The position numbers and the translations under genes were made by a program. A stretch of DNA of 64,000 nucleotides from Isoetes taiwanensis (taxonomy: Eukaryota; Streptophyta; Lycopodiopsida; Isoetales; Isoetaceae): the NCBI GenBank assembly GCA_021234155.1, contig JAJEKV010000022.1:8029961-8093960 (forward strand), given 5' to 3'. Shown here piece after piece: positions 46,677 through 59,001 of the stretch. Numbering within the stretch: the first letter of the stretch is position 1; each line of letters begins with the position of its first letter. Below the pieces are notes generated by a model that was not told where the DNA came from, did not search any database, and was given only the letters and a program-made list of their open reading frames with translations.

Positions 46677-49600
46677 CTAGTCTTCATCATCAGATAGAAC
46701 ATCGGGGAGATTGTCTAAAATCTTTTCACTATCAGCTTCACTAAGTGTGTATACAACCTAGTTTTCCTTCAATCGATGTTGTGCCTGTGGCATGACCAAT
46801 TTAATTCCACAAACTTGAGTTGTGTAGACTATGGCTTTTGGCTCGTCTGAACAATAGATATAACTTGTACGTGATCTTGGTGCCTTTTTATAATAAATAC
46901 CTTCAAGAAGCTCCTCTCCTGCATAAAATATTTGCCCATTCACCTCAAAGTCTTCCTTAACAACATACGATGTCTTTGTACAATACACCAACCAAAATAG
47001 TGCTCCCTCTTCATTATATTTTGGAGCCGCAATAGCAAAATTGTCGCCTACTCCTATGCTATCTTTTAGAACAGTAGATAGCTCAGAGAATCTTGTTCTT
47101 TGAGATTTATGTTCCTCATATTCATCACGTAGAACATTGCTTGGTTGAATAATCACAAGTTCCCAATCGTCTACATATTCTTTGTTCATGCATTTTTCCC
47201 ATTCTGCATCAAAGCAATTTGCACAAAAGCAAGACAAACGTCTTACATGCAATTGCGTAGGGCATTCTAAATTGAATGCATGAACAGAATGAATGTTCCT
47301 TGTGTCCTCCACAGTATCTGCTACCCAAAGGTTGTTCCTGTTCACCCCCACCACTTCCCAAAACCATTTTTTTTTCAAACTAGAAGATGGAGCACTAGAC
47401 GAAAAACCATCCCTGGCTACTTTAATTATATCAGCTGCATTTTCAATTTTTATGGACTGTACTCTCTTCATCAATTCCCTCAGCCACCATTTTAATTCTG
47501 CGGCTTTGCCATCATGCTCTCCCTTCTCATGGTTTGAGCCAAAAAAATTCCACATCATCTCAATTTAGGTCGCAACTGCATACCTTCCAACAAAGTAGAA
47601 GGGTCTTGCTGCTTTGAACCGTGATGCTGCTCCATCTGAAAAGACCCAGTGCTTATCTGGATCTATACCTTGTTGTTTCATAAACTCATAATGCATCATA
47701 AATGCATGCTGAACAAATAGTGTATCGTGCTTTGTATCATCAGATATATAATAATGAGTGTCTTTGATCACATCCCCTGACATAGGGGCTACAAAGTACG
47801 TAATATGCACCAAGATGGTAATCTGTATGCTAGTCCAATATGCAGATTGCACTTGGTTCTGCAGCTGGATAGAAAAATTCTCAGCAAAGTCCACTACTGA
47901 TACAAGAATACCTGGAGGAAGATTTTCCAACAACTCCTTGAACTGCTTTGCCTGCCACTTGTGCCTGAAACTATGCAAAGGAAATTTATCCAACCTCTCA
48001 ATCAATTTATGAATTAAAGTTCGTGGTTCAGTCTCTCTCCATAAGCACTTTAGAACCTTCTTTGGGTTTCCTTTCTTATCCTTACCACCTTCCTCATAAT
48101 CCCAGTACTCCCAACTAATAGATCCTTCATTTGATAACTCTAGTGGGCATATCGACAACTGAGAGCTACCATAAGTGCTACAAAGCCTGTATATGCAATC
48201 TTTTTTATGAAATTCTTGATTTTCCTCTCTTGGGCAAAGAATAGACTGCCACAACTCTGTAGTTGTCTTATACTTTTTTGTCTTAGCGAAACAAACTTCT
48301 TCTTCTACTGCTCCACATACTTCACATGCACAATTGCAAGGATTCACATGCTGGTTCCTCAATTTATTAAAACCATCCAAAAGCATTTGTAGCCTCACAT
48401 GATGTATGCAACAACAAGAGTTGAATTACTTCAACTTCATGACATACCATGGCTTTAATTTCTCAAAAGCTCTTTGGCGGATCTGCACCTCTGGATATTG
48501 CTCTTTGAACTTAAGAAACAACTCTAACTGCACAACAATAAGAGTAGTGAGCTTACATAACTGTATGTTGGAAAAAACCTAATTAAAGCTATAACTAGTG
48601 GACAAAGATGCTCAAGTTTGAAGACTAAGACTGAATTGATACAGCAACTAAAACTATTAGCATCTACCTATAACTGTTATTGTCTCTACATCTATCACCT
48701 ACAACTTCCATCTCTAACTATAACTGTGATCTGACTGACCCTGGCTGTAACCTGCAACTGCAACTGACTGACTGACTGTAACCTGGAACTTGAACTAACT
48801 GACTGTAACCTACAACTTTAACTAACAGTAACTATAACTGTAACCTCTGACTACTAGCTATGGTCTGCAACTTTAACTAACTGACCCTCGCTATAACCTG
48901 CAACTGCAACTAGAACTAACTGACTGTAACCTGTAAGTTTAACTAACCTAACTATAACCATTGTCTAGCACTAACTCAATTCACAACTAACAATACCTTA
49001 CCAACTATAATTTTAGTTCCTTCAAAGAATGAGAAGGGGAATTACCTGTGTGTCCTCCAAATAGTGAGTGGCATGTTCTTGTTTAATATTCTTTGCCAAT
49101 CTTTTATATCTCACGTCCTTCGCATTAGGCGAGACCCTTGTATTTGCATCCCAAAACTCCTGAATCAGCTCAATAACATCATCTCCAATTGAATCAAACC
49201 TTCTGGATCGCTTGTAAAAGACCCATCCACCTTTATCAATATCTATTTGTTCACGTTTATTCCTTGCCATTTTAATATTTCTCGGATGGACTCCCAAAAC
49301 TTTTCCCAAACTTCTCTTACTAACAATTTGACCTGTGCAATCCTTGCCAATAGCCATTGCAAGTACATTTTTCTTTGCAGCCATGGAATCTATGCTTGTA
49401 GAAGCTTTTATTGATTGAATGCTTTTTCTAATATTGCCAATCAAATGATTCTTAACTCCTATATTCTTGAATTCATCACTAAGAAATTCTTTGATTTCTT
49501 TTTCCTTTATGAAGTCACTCAAAATTTCTTTCTTAGTTTTCAAAGGTCCATTTAAAGTATTCTTCATAAATGACGAGACAATATTAGCCAAGGCTCTATG

Positions 49601-49750
49601 CTTTTTAGTGTTGCTCTGACCGGCATTGGAACATTCTTGCATAATAGCATGTTTTTCCTCATTTCTACGCTTCCTCTGTCTTCTCTTTTTTAAGGCCTCT
49701 TGCTCTGCTGTTCTCTTCCTTTTTCCCCTTTGACTTGCTTGCATCCCCAT
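46677..49750 (-). pseudogene. DDE-like transposase of an animal-type orphan family, three nonsense codons
   Basis: A minus-strand gene of about 825 codons. Exon 1 (49,750–49,046) starts with a basic region (RGKRKRTAEQEALKKRRQ) and ends HATHYLEDTQ at donor CAG|GTAATT. A 518-bp intron ends 'ttgttgtgcag' at 48,528. Exon 2 (48,527–46,677) joins in phase: KFKEQYPEVQIRQRAFEKLK, a CCC..H cluster, VVDFAENFSIQL (Asp), HWVFSDGAASRFKA (Asp), then WNFFGSNHEKGEHDG and acidic residues, and a late Cys cluster. The SDG..S..K and HGKG..DG motifs are those of a widespread family in invertebrate genomes that I cannot name. In-frame stops sit in exon 2 at about 48,431 (TAA), 47,565–47,567 (TAA) and 46,758–46,760 (TAG). 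Final stop TAG 46,677–46,679. Confidence 0.8.
48640..48985. repeat. Intronic ACTGTAACCTGCAACT minisatellite
   Basis: Within the transposase intron, phrases 'taacctgcaactgcaact', 'gactgactgtaacct' and 'aactttaactaact' recur in irregular order over about 340 bp. Confidence 0.8.
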
Positions 49751-50120
49751 CTCCCATGTTTAACTATGAAGATGAAGAGAAAGGATTGTGTGCTTACTGA
49801 TATCTTTGGCCTTGTGGGATGGCTTCAACAAGGTGGTCTCAATCTGAAAAAAAAAGATGCTCTAATTTATCTAATAGATCCAACTTTGGCAATAAGAAAG
49901 CGGCTTGAAATCTTACATTTGCTCCAATTAGATTAACAAGGAAGCTTCCATTTCATTGCTTTTGCAAGAAATTTTGTAAAAGAATTTGAGAAGTTTTCAC
50001 TTACTTATTAGGTACGATTTTGGCATGGTTTTGCATCGGTAAGTCTTGATTCATGGGATCATCCTCCGGTACAAGCTTGAGACCGACTCGATAGCAGCAC
50101 GGGATAGAATCTTTGGCCCG
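49751..50120. other. No supported gene; 5' flank of the transposase
   Basis: AT-rich to mixed sequence upstream of the minus-strand transposase start. Short plus-strand frame 49,700–49,936 is mostly antisense to the exon. Confidence 0.4.
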
Positions 50121-50124
50121 TTCT

Positions 50125-50485
50125 TCTTGCAGTGAAATTTTCAAAATGTTCTCACGTGGCAAAAGAAGTTAGTTGGGACGACCTACTTTTCGAACTATTT
50201 TGGGGGACAAGGGGACAAGCTAATTGAGACACTATTGCATGCTTTAACCCCAGCTCACTGGTCCAAAGGTCTCACAAGCTACCTTGATGTCCGGGTCTTT
50301 CTCCAAACAAGCATCAAGAACAACATTAGAAACCTGATCACAGAGCAACCATTTGACTAGGCTATAGCATCTAGCTCTTCTCAAACTATGGCGATGCTGG
50401 TTAGCCAGTTTCCACACCAGCCGCCTAACAACACTGGCGACCGTCAGTTTATAGGTAATAATAGGTTTGGAGCAGTTTCTGGCAT
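50125..50485 (+). pseudogene. Coding-like remnant, unknown
   Basis: One plus-strand frame reads NVLTWQKKLVGTTY and, after a frame change, [37 protein letters not shown], stop [23 protein letters not shown]. It looks like protein sequence rather than noise but I do not recognise it. The TAG could derive from CAG. Confidence 0.3.
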
Positions 50486-50489
50486 ATTC

Positions 50490-53400
50490 TAGGCATATTC
50501 AACATATTTAGAATATGCCAGAAACCCACTCAACGAGGGTTTGCCTCCCTAGGGGGGAACCCAAAAAGGAAAAGGAAAATATAGTCTCAATTCTATTGGC
50601 ATCACAGTAAATTTATAAAGGTCACCACTAAAGAGTGCATGGATTGACCATATCTTCCTCCATGCAGATGCAATATAATATAATCATCTTTATAAGGTCG
50701 TCATCTAGAGAACTTTTTGTATCGAAAGTGTGGTTGAGGTTGTTTCACATCATACATACATGATCTGTAATTTGAAGTTCTATCTTTTTATAAGATGTGA
50801 GCTAGAAAAAAAGTGCTTTTAAACTGGTTTACAAGATGTCATAGCGAAGCTCCGCTGCCCCCAATGATTTAACCATCATACAACCTCATTCAAAGTCTTC
50901 AATGACGTCTTCGCTATGTGAATTGAGTCTCTTAAGCTAGAAGTAATTATCTTGACATTTGTTCTATAACATCGAGAGCTTATGGTTGAAATAATACAGG
51001 AATGAGAAATTTACTTTCTTTCAAGTATGTTTATGTATCAGTTCTTATTTCCAAGTTCTTGCATCGGGACTCTGAATACATATTTTATGTTCCATTTTGG
51101 TTATATCTACTCCTGTTTGTAACATTGAAAGCAAGTCCTTAAGGTTTAGCATTGATGCCATGCAAATCATAATATTGCAGTCCAATTATTCCTTTTGATG
51201 GTGAATCCTAAATAGTTGAGATTTGAGTACCTCCATAAGTTAGTTTTTGTTGCTGTATTATTTATAATGTGCAGGATTATACTAGAAGGTTGATAGCTGC
51301 ATGGTCTAGTAAGTAAATAAATTTCCCTTCAAAAAGTGGCTTGTTTAAAATAAAACTTTCAAGTTCTAGATCGACCTATATAAGCATTAAAGTCTCCAAA
51401 AGACTCTTGTATGATTTTATGAAATGATTCGACACCCCAAACATGAAATGATTTGACACTCCAAAATTTAAATATCAAACTGTAATGCCCAGGTTATTAT
51501 GAGAGATCAAACAGAATACTTGAAGAATTCTAGAAAGGAAGAAGGCTCTTATTTGCCACGATTGGCTATTTCTGGATCATCCTTGAGCTGGAAACACAGC
51601 CAATATCATTCATGATCTTAATTTATTGAAACAAGCCTGACTTCCATAAGCAGCAAGCAACTTGCCTTCCCAAAGATGATCGTTAATTGACTGAATCCTT
51701 TCTTTATTTGTTTATCATAGAACTCCCAACTAATTCATAAGAATTGTTTCTTATCTGCCCAGAATTTATCAAACATATGATCTAAGGTGCATTTTTCTCG
51801 TGACACTCAGAACACCCCAAGAATTCAGCCCAACGCACCAAATCAGGCTCTATTGGTATACGAGTTTCTTTTGGAATTCAGGATCGACCAAATCCGATCT
51901 TCATCTGTGGACCTCGCGCCGCCGTCATAATATTGTGCATTTGTTTTGGCTACAGGTTAGCCTTTGGCGCTGGCTACAATGACGTATGGCGCGCACGATT
52001 GAGTTTGCAAGCTGGAGCTCAGGATTAGGATTAGGTATGCTTTTTCTAATTGTTTGCAGTATGATCCACCTCAAAACTAGTTTTCTATTTGGTTGGTTGA
52101 TTTCCTCGGATGGGCAGGTCTACAGATGCTTGATGGGCATGTCAGATGGGCAGGTCTGTGGATGGATCTTTTGAGGCCCGTGAGAGTTACTTGGCAAACC
52201 GCTTTTCTCATCAAAATCTGTGGAAATAGTTAGCTTATCAAGAGCATTGTGAATCTCTCCTGCCCTAGTCCATTTCTCCTTCTAGTTTGATGGATCTGCT
52301 AGGATATAGAATGGAGTTACAACACTGAAGACAAGTTCTAGGTTTCAAGACATGGCAACATTTTGACAAGGTTCTTTTTTACTTTGTTTACAAGGGAAAT
52401 CACAGGTTGTCTCTAGCCTTTTTTATGAGATAATAAGCAAGGATAGGACAGGTTTTTGAAGCAGGTTTTGCTACACGTCTACTTGCTATTAAAATTCCAT
52501 ATTACTGTGAAATCAAGCTGTCATATATGGAAAGGAATATAGACTTTTAAAAGGTGCCACACCAAGTTGTTTTCGTCATGGATAGCATGGCAGGTTTATT
52601 TTTGCACAGTGTTGTATGCTGCACCAAAAGTCATACCAGCTCGTGAAAACAGTATTGCAGTACAGATAACTTTGTGGTACACATAGTCCTAATTGAATCG
52701 GAATATTGCACAGATGTGTTATATCTCTGAAATAATAAATGGTCTTGCATAACATTTCATGCATATTTATGCCAAATCATGCTACATGGCTGAAAGGCCT
52801 TTTCTATTTGATATTGATTTAAATTTCTGATATACGACTTTAAGGACATAGCTGCAAGGTCGATTCACCATTTTTTTCTGTTGGATTATGTGATAATAGC
52901 TTGTAATTGTGTTGGTCCATCAATTTTTACCTTAAAATGATTTCTAATACATTTGTCTCTCCTTGCCTTGTGTTCTTTGGCATTCTGGTTTATAAATGCA
53001 TAAATATGGCTGGTTTTCCCATTAAGGCAGGATTTGACATTAGTTTCTTTTCCTTGCCTTGTCTATTCTGTTCCTTTAAGAGCAAAGGTTTAGAGATGCA
53101 TGCAAACTCATCAAGTTGATGTTAATAACAGGACCACAATGGTTCAATGCTGCAACATATATAAGGGATATGGACCATTGTGTAGGTAATGTACTTGACC
53201 ATGCATGGTTACAATACCATAAGAAAGAAGTATGAAGGTTTTTAGATAAACTACGAAAATTGCCTTAAGATGCCAATGCTCGCAATTGGCTTTAGAAACT
53301 AGGGTTTAAAAGACTAAAGGATAACAAGTACCAGACTATTACTTAGATTTTAGTTTGAATTGATACTATAGTCCTTGGGAATGACTAGTTTGAATTGATA

Positions 53401-54940
53401 TTATAGTCCTTGGGATTAACCGGGGCTGATGTGCATCCTAGCAATCGAATTTAGCACTTACAATGTTTTAAGAGCACTTCAGAGTTGTTGCTAAGAAAGT
53501 GCATGAAAAAAGAAGAGAGTAGTGACTCTGCAGCAATGGGTTAAAATGTTACTTGGAGGATTATCTTGGGAAAGGCAAAATTGAGCATGAGCTTAAAAAG
53601 TGAGGTAAATTTTGCTTTCCATGCTAAACATTGAACCTCTTGAGGTAACTTATGGGGAAATTTTGAAGAAAGATTTTATTGAAGAAGGGAGTTATGGGGA
53701 TGTGCACGAAGTGGAACTTTACGGGGAGAAGTTTGGGGTTGTCCCAATTAGAAGCTAACATACAATTAAAGTTGTAATATCCTAACATATCCCACATAGT
53801 CCTTAAGTAGCAACAGTGATGATCATGATGATAATGATTGTGTTGACGGTGAAAGTTTTCTTTGCTAGCAGAACACATTCTCAGTTCTTGCAGAATCCCG
53901 TTTGCATCAACATTGGAAGTGGTAATATGAGTTGCATGTACATTCCATGTTTCTTAGTGTAAATATGTAATCTTATTTCTTTTTAAAGTAATCTTGTGAA
54001 TATGTTGTGACAGGGACATTAAACAATTCTGGAATAGCGTAAGAGTGTGCAAGGTCCTATTCCGGAATAGCATAAGAGTGCACAGTCAACCGACAATCCT
54101 ATTCCAGAATATGTAGAAATTTTGAAAACACTGATTAGGTTCTTCTCTAGACAGATTTGGCATGCTCTGGTACTTCAATTCTTCCTCAAACTAGAAATTT
54201 CTATGTTTACTTCTTTTTTCACACCTTGCATTTATGTTTAGTGTTCGTAATTTAACTTGTGATCTATTAGAAAATCACCTTCTTTTGTCCTATGTTCACA
54301 ATTACTCGATAGTTAAAAAAAATTGCAGTTGAAATAACGTATTCTAAATTTCAATCACCGTGATGTTTTGAACCTAACCGCTAAAATTGCCATTTCAGGT
54401 GGTTGATATGTTGATCCAGTGTTATGTTTTATGTAGAGGGACTAAATTGGCACATTTCAAATTGTAATCACTATGAATTTTTGGACTTAACCCCTAAAGG
54501 GGCCATCTCAAATAGTTAATATGTTTTTTAGAAGGGAATCTTTAAACGAGAGTGCTGCAACACTCCCGTTTAATATGCAACGTTGTTTGAGTTGCAATAT
54601 TTGGTGAGTTGCAATATTTGATCTTCTTTCTTAGACACAATATTTTTCTGTATCTTATTTGTGAAAGACTAAAGTCCCATGTGGGGTGTTAGCGAGGCTG
54701 CCTATTCTAAGGCAGCGTGCCTTTATAAAAAGGCAACGTAGCTACTTTTAGCTTTCACCTTTTTCCATAGAAAATACCTTTTATGGTATCTATACATTGT
54801 AACATGGATGATTCAATATATGTGTCTTCTTTTGTGGTGCATACATCTCTCTCTATCTCTAGTGTTTTATTAGTAAACTAGCAAGTTCAACCGTTATGGT
54901 ATTCCGTTGCTCCAGATTTATTCTTCCCTCATTCTGTGGT
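50490..54940. other. Long intergenic stretch, no supported gene
   Basis: AT-rich with only short frames. Small tandem duplications occur at 53,345–53,420 ('gtttgaattgatactatagt' twice), 54,025–54,115 ('attccggaatagcataagag' twice) and 52,110–52,160 ('gatgggcaggtct' twice). A segment at about 54,655–54,900 with 'aaagtcccatgtggggtgtt', a TATA-like 'tttataaaaaggc' and a pyrimidine-rich end resembles a solo LTR, but I could not find its borders. Confidence 0.45.
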
Positions 54941-54945
54941 GTTAT

Positions 54946-57239
54946 TTAAGGCTTACTCAAAAGCTCACGGAACAAAATGAGAAACATACCTTGGATAGGC
55001 ACCATGTTACCTTGGAGCAACCATTTCAGTGCCTCCATTGAGTGGCCGTTATCTCCATCTTGAAAGGGTGGGCCGTTATCTCGATCTCGATCCGAGGAGT
55101 ACTCATACCACGTGAGAAGGGCCGTGATGAGGAGAGCAAAAGCACAAGATAAAATGTAGAAGAGCCAGATAGAAAGATTGGAATAAGTGGATTTCCCTTC
55201 AACGAAAGTGAGGAACAGCAGCTTAGCACCATAACTGTTAACAGACTCAGATGTAGCGGATATGGCCCATGTATGAAAAGGTGAAAGCTTTTCATATTGG
55301 GTTTTCATGGCAGCAATAATTGGGGTATAAACAGCAGCCCCAATTACCATATTGAGGAGGCATAAGCCAAGGCACCCAAAAATGTGAAGGATCGAATGCG
55401 ACCCCGTTGAGCAGTTGAAACGTCTTCTGATTTTTCTGAATAACATGAGCTCACCTCTGGTGAAAGGTGCCACCATACCAAGCAGCCCTATGAACGTGGC
55501 TATGGCCAAGGCTGTAGCATCCGTCTTGCTAACAGACGGCCCTCTTTTCATGTTGAATTGGGGCGCCCGTAAATCGAGTCCGGGATCCGGTGTTTCCGGA
55601 CTTTTTTTGTGGTTCTGGCCACCGTTATCAGCCACTGTGCACTTCACAGTTTTAAGCCCAGAATCAACTGTTTTAGGTCATTTTTTGCTTGATCCGGCTC
55701 TATCTGAGCTCAAATCACTTCCTCTCTTCATCAAACTAGTGTTAAAGAGGAAGACAAAGCGATTGGAAGGGCTTTTGAAGCATTTCAAGCCGTCCAGGGA
55801 GCTGCAAGAAGGATCCGACCAAAGATTTTGACTCCGCTGCGCAGTTTCGCGCTTGGTTTTTGGCCAGAAATACCACTTTTTGGCCAAAAACACCACTTCC
55901 AGAAGCATTGGGTGTTTCTGGATGTCCAGAAACACCATAGGCAAATTGTCCAGAAACACCGGATCCCGGACTCGATTTACGGGCGCCCGTTGAATTGCGT
56001 CACATGGCCCGACAGAAAGCTGTTTGCAGTGTCTTTCAGCGTTGCGTCCAGTAGATCTTTTGAGAAATATGTTTGGTCGCATCTAGACGAATCAATGTCG
56101 TCTGTGCAGCTTGCCTGATCAGAGATTTCGGTGTTTTGGACTTTCAAGTAGCAGAAGTCTTCCATTGCCTGCCCCTTTTCAAATTCATCTTTGTCTTCAC
56201 TATCAGTAGTTTCCCATTTGCTTGTAACATATGTGTAGCCAGAATTGTAATAAACATTTGAAGAGTAGATACCGCAAGCTCTAAGACTGCCCGTATTATT
56301 GTATATAATACTCTCATACATAGCATCAATTGTCTCACTATATGAGCAGTTTGATTTCTCCACTGTAATGCAATAGTAGTAGGAATTATTAACCCTTTTT
56401 GCACAAGCCATGATACTACCGTAATTATCCTGATAGAAAGGAGCAGCAGCGCATTCTTCAGTTTTCACCTTTGGCCATGAGTTAATGTCTCCAGCAAGTG
56501 TATGCTGGTTAGAGAAGATCCTCTGAAAGCTTCTAAGGTTTGATGAACTGTCATAACAGACAAAACTTGGAAGACCATAAGAGGCACTAAGCAGGCTTCT
56601 AGCGGCTTGAAAGGAATTGTATGTGCAGGTTTGTAAACTTTCTGTAGAATTTTGGTCTTGAAGCTTAGCAAGATCAGCAGAGACAGAAGTGGCAAAGTAA
56701 TTAGAATTGTTACCAGGGAAGAATCCTCTAAATAGGCTAACATACTCGGGCCTTTTTCTAGCGTGAATGATGAATACAGGATCTAGAGTAGCGCATTGGG
56801 TTGAGTCTGAAGAAAATAAAAGGCAGGAATAGACTAAAGACCAAGCAGTTATGTTAACATTTCCGACCCCCTTCACGTGTTGAATGCTGTTGTACACTCC
56901 TACAGCTGATCTCTTAGTGGCAGACAATCCTCCCATTTCAGACACATTCCTGCTCAGTAGCTCACTCTCTTTGGTAAGATTAAGACCCTCCTTGTTGGCA
57001 GGAGCACCCAGTATCATAAACCTCCAGAATGCCATGGGATGCCAGGACCCTTCTGTTCCACTCAACAAGCCCAACAGAGCATCTCCATAGCTCTGTCCAG
57101 CTATGGTAGCCAAGGCATCTAATTGTGTTACATTTGACAATTCTCCTTCATTCACATTCACAGAAGTAGCTGTAATTCCTTGAATAAACAACGCGACCAG
57201 AATTAGAAGCAACCCAAATCTCCCCATGATGCTTCTCAC
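54946..57239 (-). pseudogene. Secreted/multi-TM protein gene split by a MITE
   Basis: Two minus-strand frames belong to one gene. The first (57,239–55,989) starts MRSIMGRFGLLLILVALF, a clear signal peptide, and continues as a Cys- and Asn-x-Ser/Thr-rich luminal domain (repeated Asn-glycosylation sites, SRCDQTYFSKDLL near the end). The second (55,551–54,946) carries three hydrophobic segments (ALAIATFIGLLGMVAP; ILHIFGCLGLCLLNMVIG; LSIWLFYILSCAFALLITAL) and ends RELLSKP. Between them is a 428-bp element with a 9-bp duplication; without it the frame is continuous, about 618 residues. In this allele the first part stops inside the element (Gly-Arg-Pro-stop). I do not recognise the family; a plasma-membrane or endomembrane protein is inferred. 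Confidence 0.75.
55561..55988. mobile_element. Mutator-type MITE, 428 bp, 41-bp TIRs, 9-bp TSD
   Basis: The terminal inverted repeats start GGGCGCCCGTAAATCGAGTC at both ends (55,561–55,601 and 55,948–55,988) and differ at one of 41 positions. The flanking 9 bp 'gttgaattg' is duplicated exactly (55,552–55,560 and 55,989–55,997). A 9-bp target duplication is typical of Mutator-like elements. The interior has no transposase. It is inserted in an exon. Confidence 0.93.
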
Positions 57240-59000
57240 ACTTCTCTCGTGTTACTTGTGGTTTGACAAGCTGGCTAAATATACAGGATTAGATTTTTTC
57301 CTTGGGTCTTCTAGAATTCTTGCTTCTACGGAAACTAGACCGGACCTATGCAAGTTTGAAACGGAACTTCCCGAGATGTAGGTGGCCGTATTAACCACAT
57401 CCCGGGTGATAAAGACGGGCTTTCGTTTAAAATTGTACCTTGCAAGTTAACTAGTTTTTGGGTTGCCCCTAGCACAAGGCCCCCAAAAATGAACTACCAT
57501 ATAAAAGCATTAACAAACCATCTAGAAACCATGATAGATGTGGTTTTTTATACGGCAATTTATTTGATAGAAGAAAACTACATCCTATAGTGGTCTATCA
57601 AAACTTATAGTGGCTTAGAACATGGCTAATAATGCTAGTTCTAATGTTACAGTGGTTTGCTAAAACTGGTCATAGTTAATGAGATGGTTTTATTACAAGA
57701 CTTGTGTACCATTGTGGTTTATAAAAACTATTGCCAGCTTATAAAAAATAGTAATGGTTTGTTATAGTCCCTAGATGAACAATGGCAAAATTTGAAGAAG
57801 TTTACTATGTTCAAGAACCATGAATAAAAACAATATCTTTTTTTCTTTGATCATTCAAAAGTCCATATTTTTTGACATATAATACCCATACATTGTCAAC
57901 AAAATTTGCAAGCTTGGTCCAATACTTTAGAATAGAAAAGAATAGTTGGGGCAAAAAATAAAGCACATTATCAACCACCAGGAAGCAAACTTTAGTGGAC
58001 CGGCTTTAGGTACAAGGCCTTCTAGAGAGTTCACAAGTTCAAAAACCTTGTGTTCTTTCATACTGCTTCAAAATGTAGTATGGAATATTACATCAGCATT
58101 TAAGCACTTAAACTACTCTAAAACCTCAATTATTGCTTTTGAACCATGCTATTTAATAACTAATTCCCATTTTTGCGCCCTGCAGTTTGTGCACAGAGGA
58201 TGTAGCTAATGTAAAGCCCATATGGCATGTGCATGCACGGGCTTAAAGAAAACGACCCTTATATAGTAAAAAAAGACTAGAAAAAAAACCCTTATAGGAT
58301 TTTTTTTGAAACTCTAGATACACCCTCTACCATACATACACTTTTTTCTATAAATTCCTCTAAATCCCCTACCATATTTGTACAATTAATTATCTAAATT
58401 CAACTAGATCCCTTACCATATTTTTATATTCAATTTCACAAATTCGGTTAGATCATCTGCAGGTGCCCCTGACTATTTGAGTGGCCAATTTGAGTGTTAA
58501 GTAGGCATGGTGTGGTGAAAACTTGGGGACAACTAGCAGTAGAGGCTTCGAGAAAAGGGTAGAATGGGGTAGAATGGGTTTGGGGAGGGATTTAAAAGTT
58601 GCTTGCACATAATAATTCCTACTCTAATGATAGTTTCAATGATTCTTTTCTGAATGAAAACTCGTATTATTTGTTTGCATGACCCAAACAATGGATTTAC
58701 AGTTCAAATTCACAAAAGTATAATGCTAAAAATGGATGGCTAGTTTCTTGTGTTTGGAAATATCTAGGTTGTGTTTACCATTGATCTATTAGGGAGAACC
58801 ACTATTTACTTTGTGTCTTATGGAATTCATAAACTTACTTTAATCCCCGCAAACATCGACAAGCATGTAAAATGACGCCACACAATATGTAATTGCCTAA
58901 CCCTTCTCGCAATATCGACTTGCTTATGCTAATGTAAACAATGAGCCAACTATTCCCTTGCACAAACTTGCAATTCCAAAACTTGTGTTGTATACATATC
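57240..59000. other. No supported gene; upstream flank and AT-rich DNA
   Basis: The first ~150 bp contains the likely promoter of the minus-strand gene at 54.9–57.2 kb. 57,560–57,780 has recurring 'agtggttt', 'aatggttt' and 'tataaaaa' phrases. Nothing else is recognisable. Confidence 0.4.
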
Positions 59001-59001
59001 G

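Noticed and set aside
46758-48433. Rescue of the three stops by U-to-C RNA editing
   Set aside because: Such editing in seedless plants is known for organelle transcripts, not nuclear ones; DNA decay is simpler.
54655-54900. Solo LTR of a retrotransposon
   Set aside because: The phrase and TATA-like site are suggestive, but I found no terminal TG…CA pair or target duplication.
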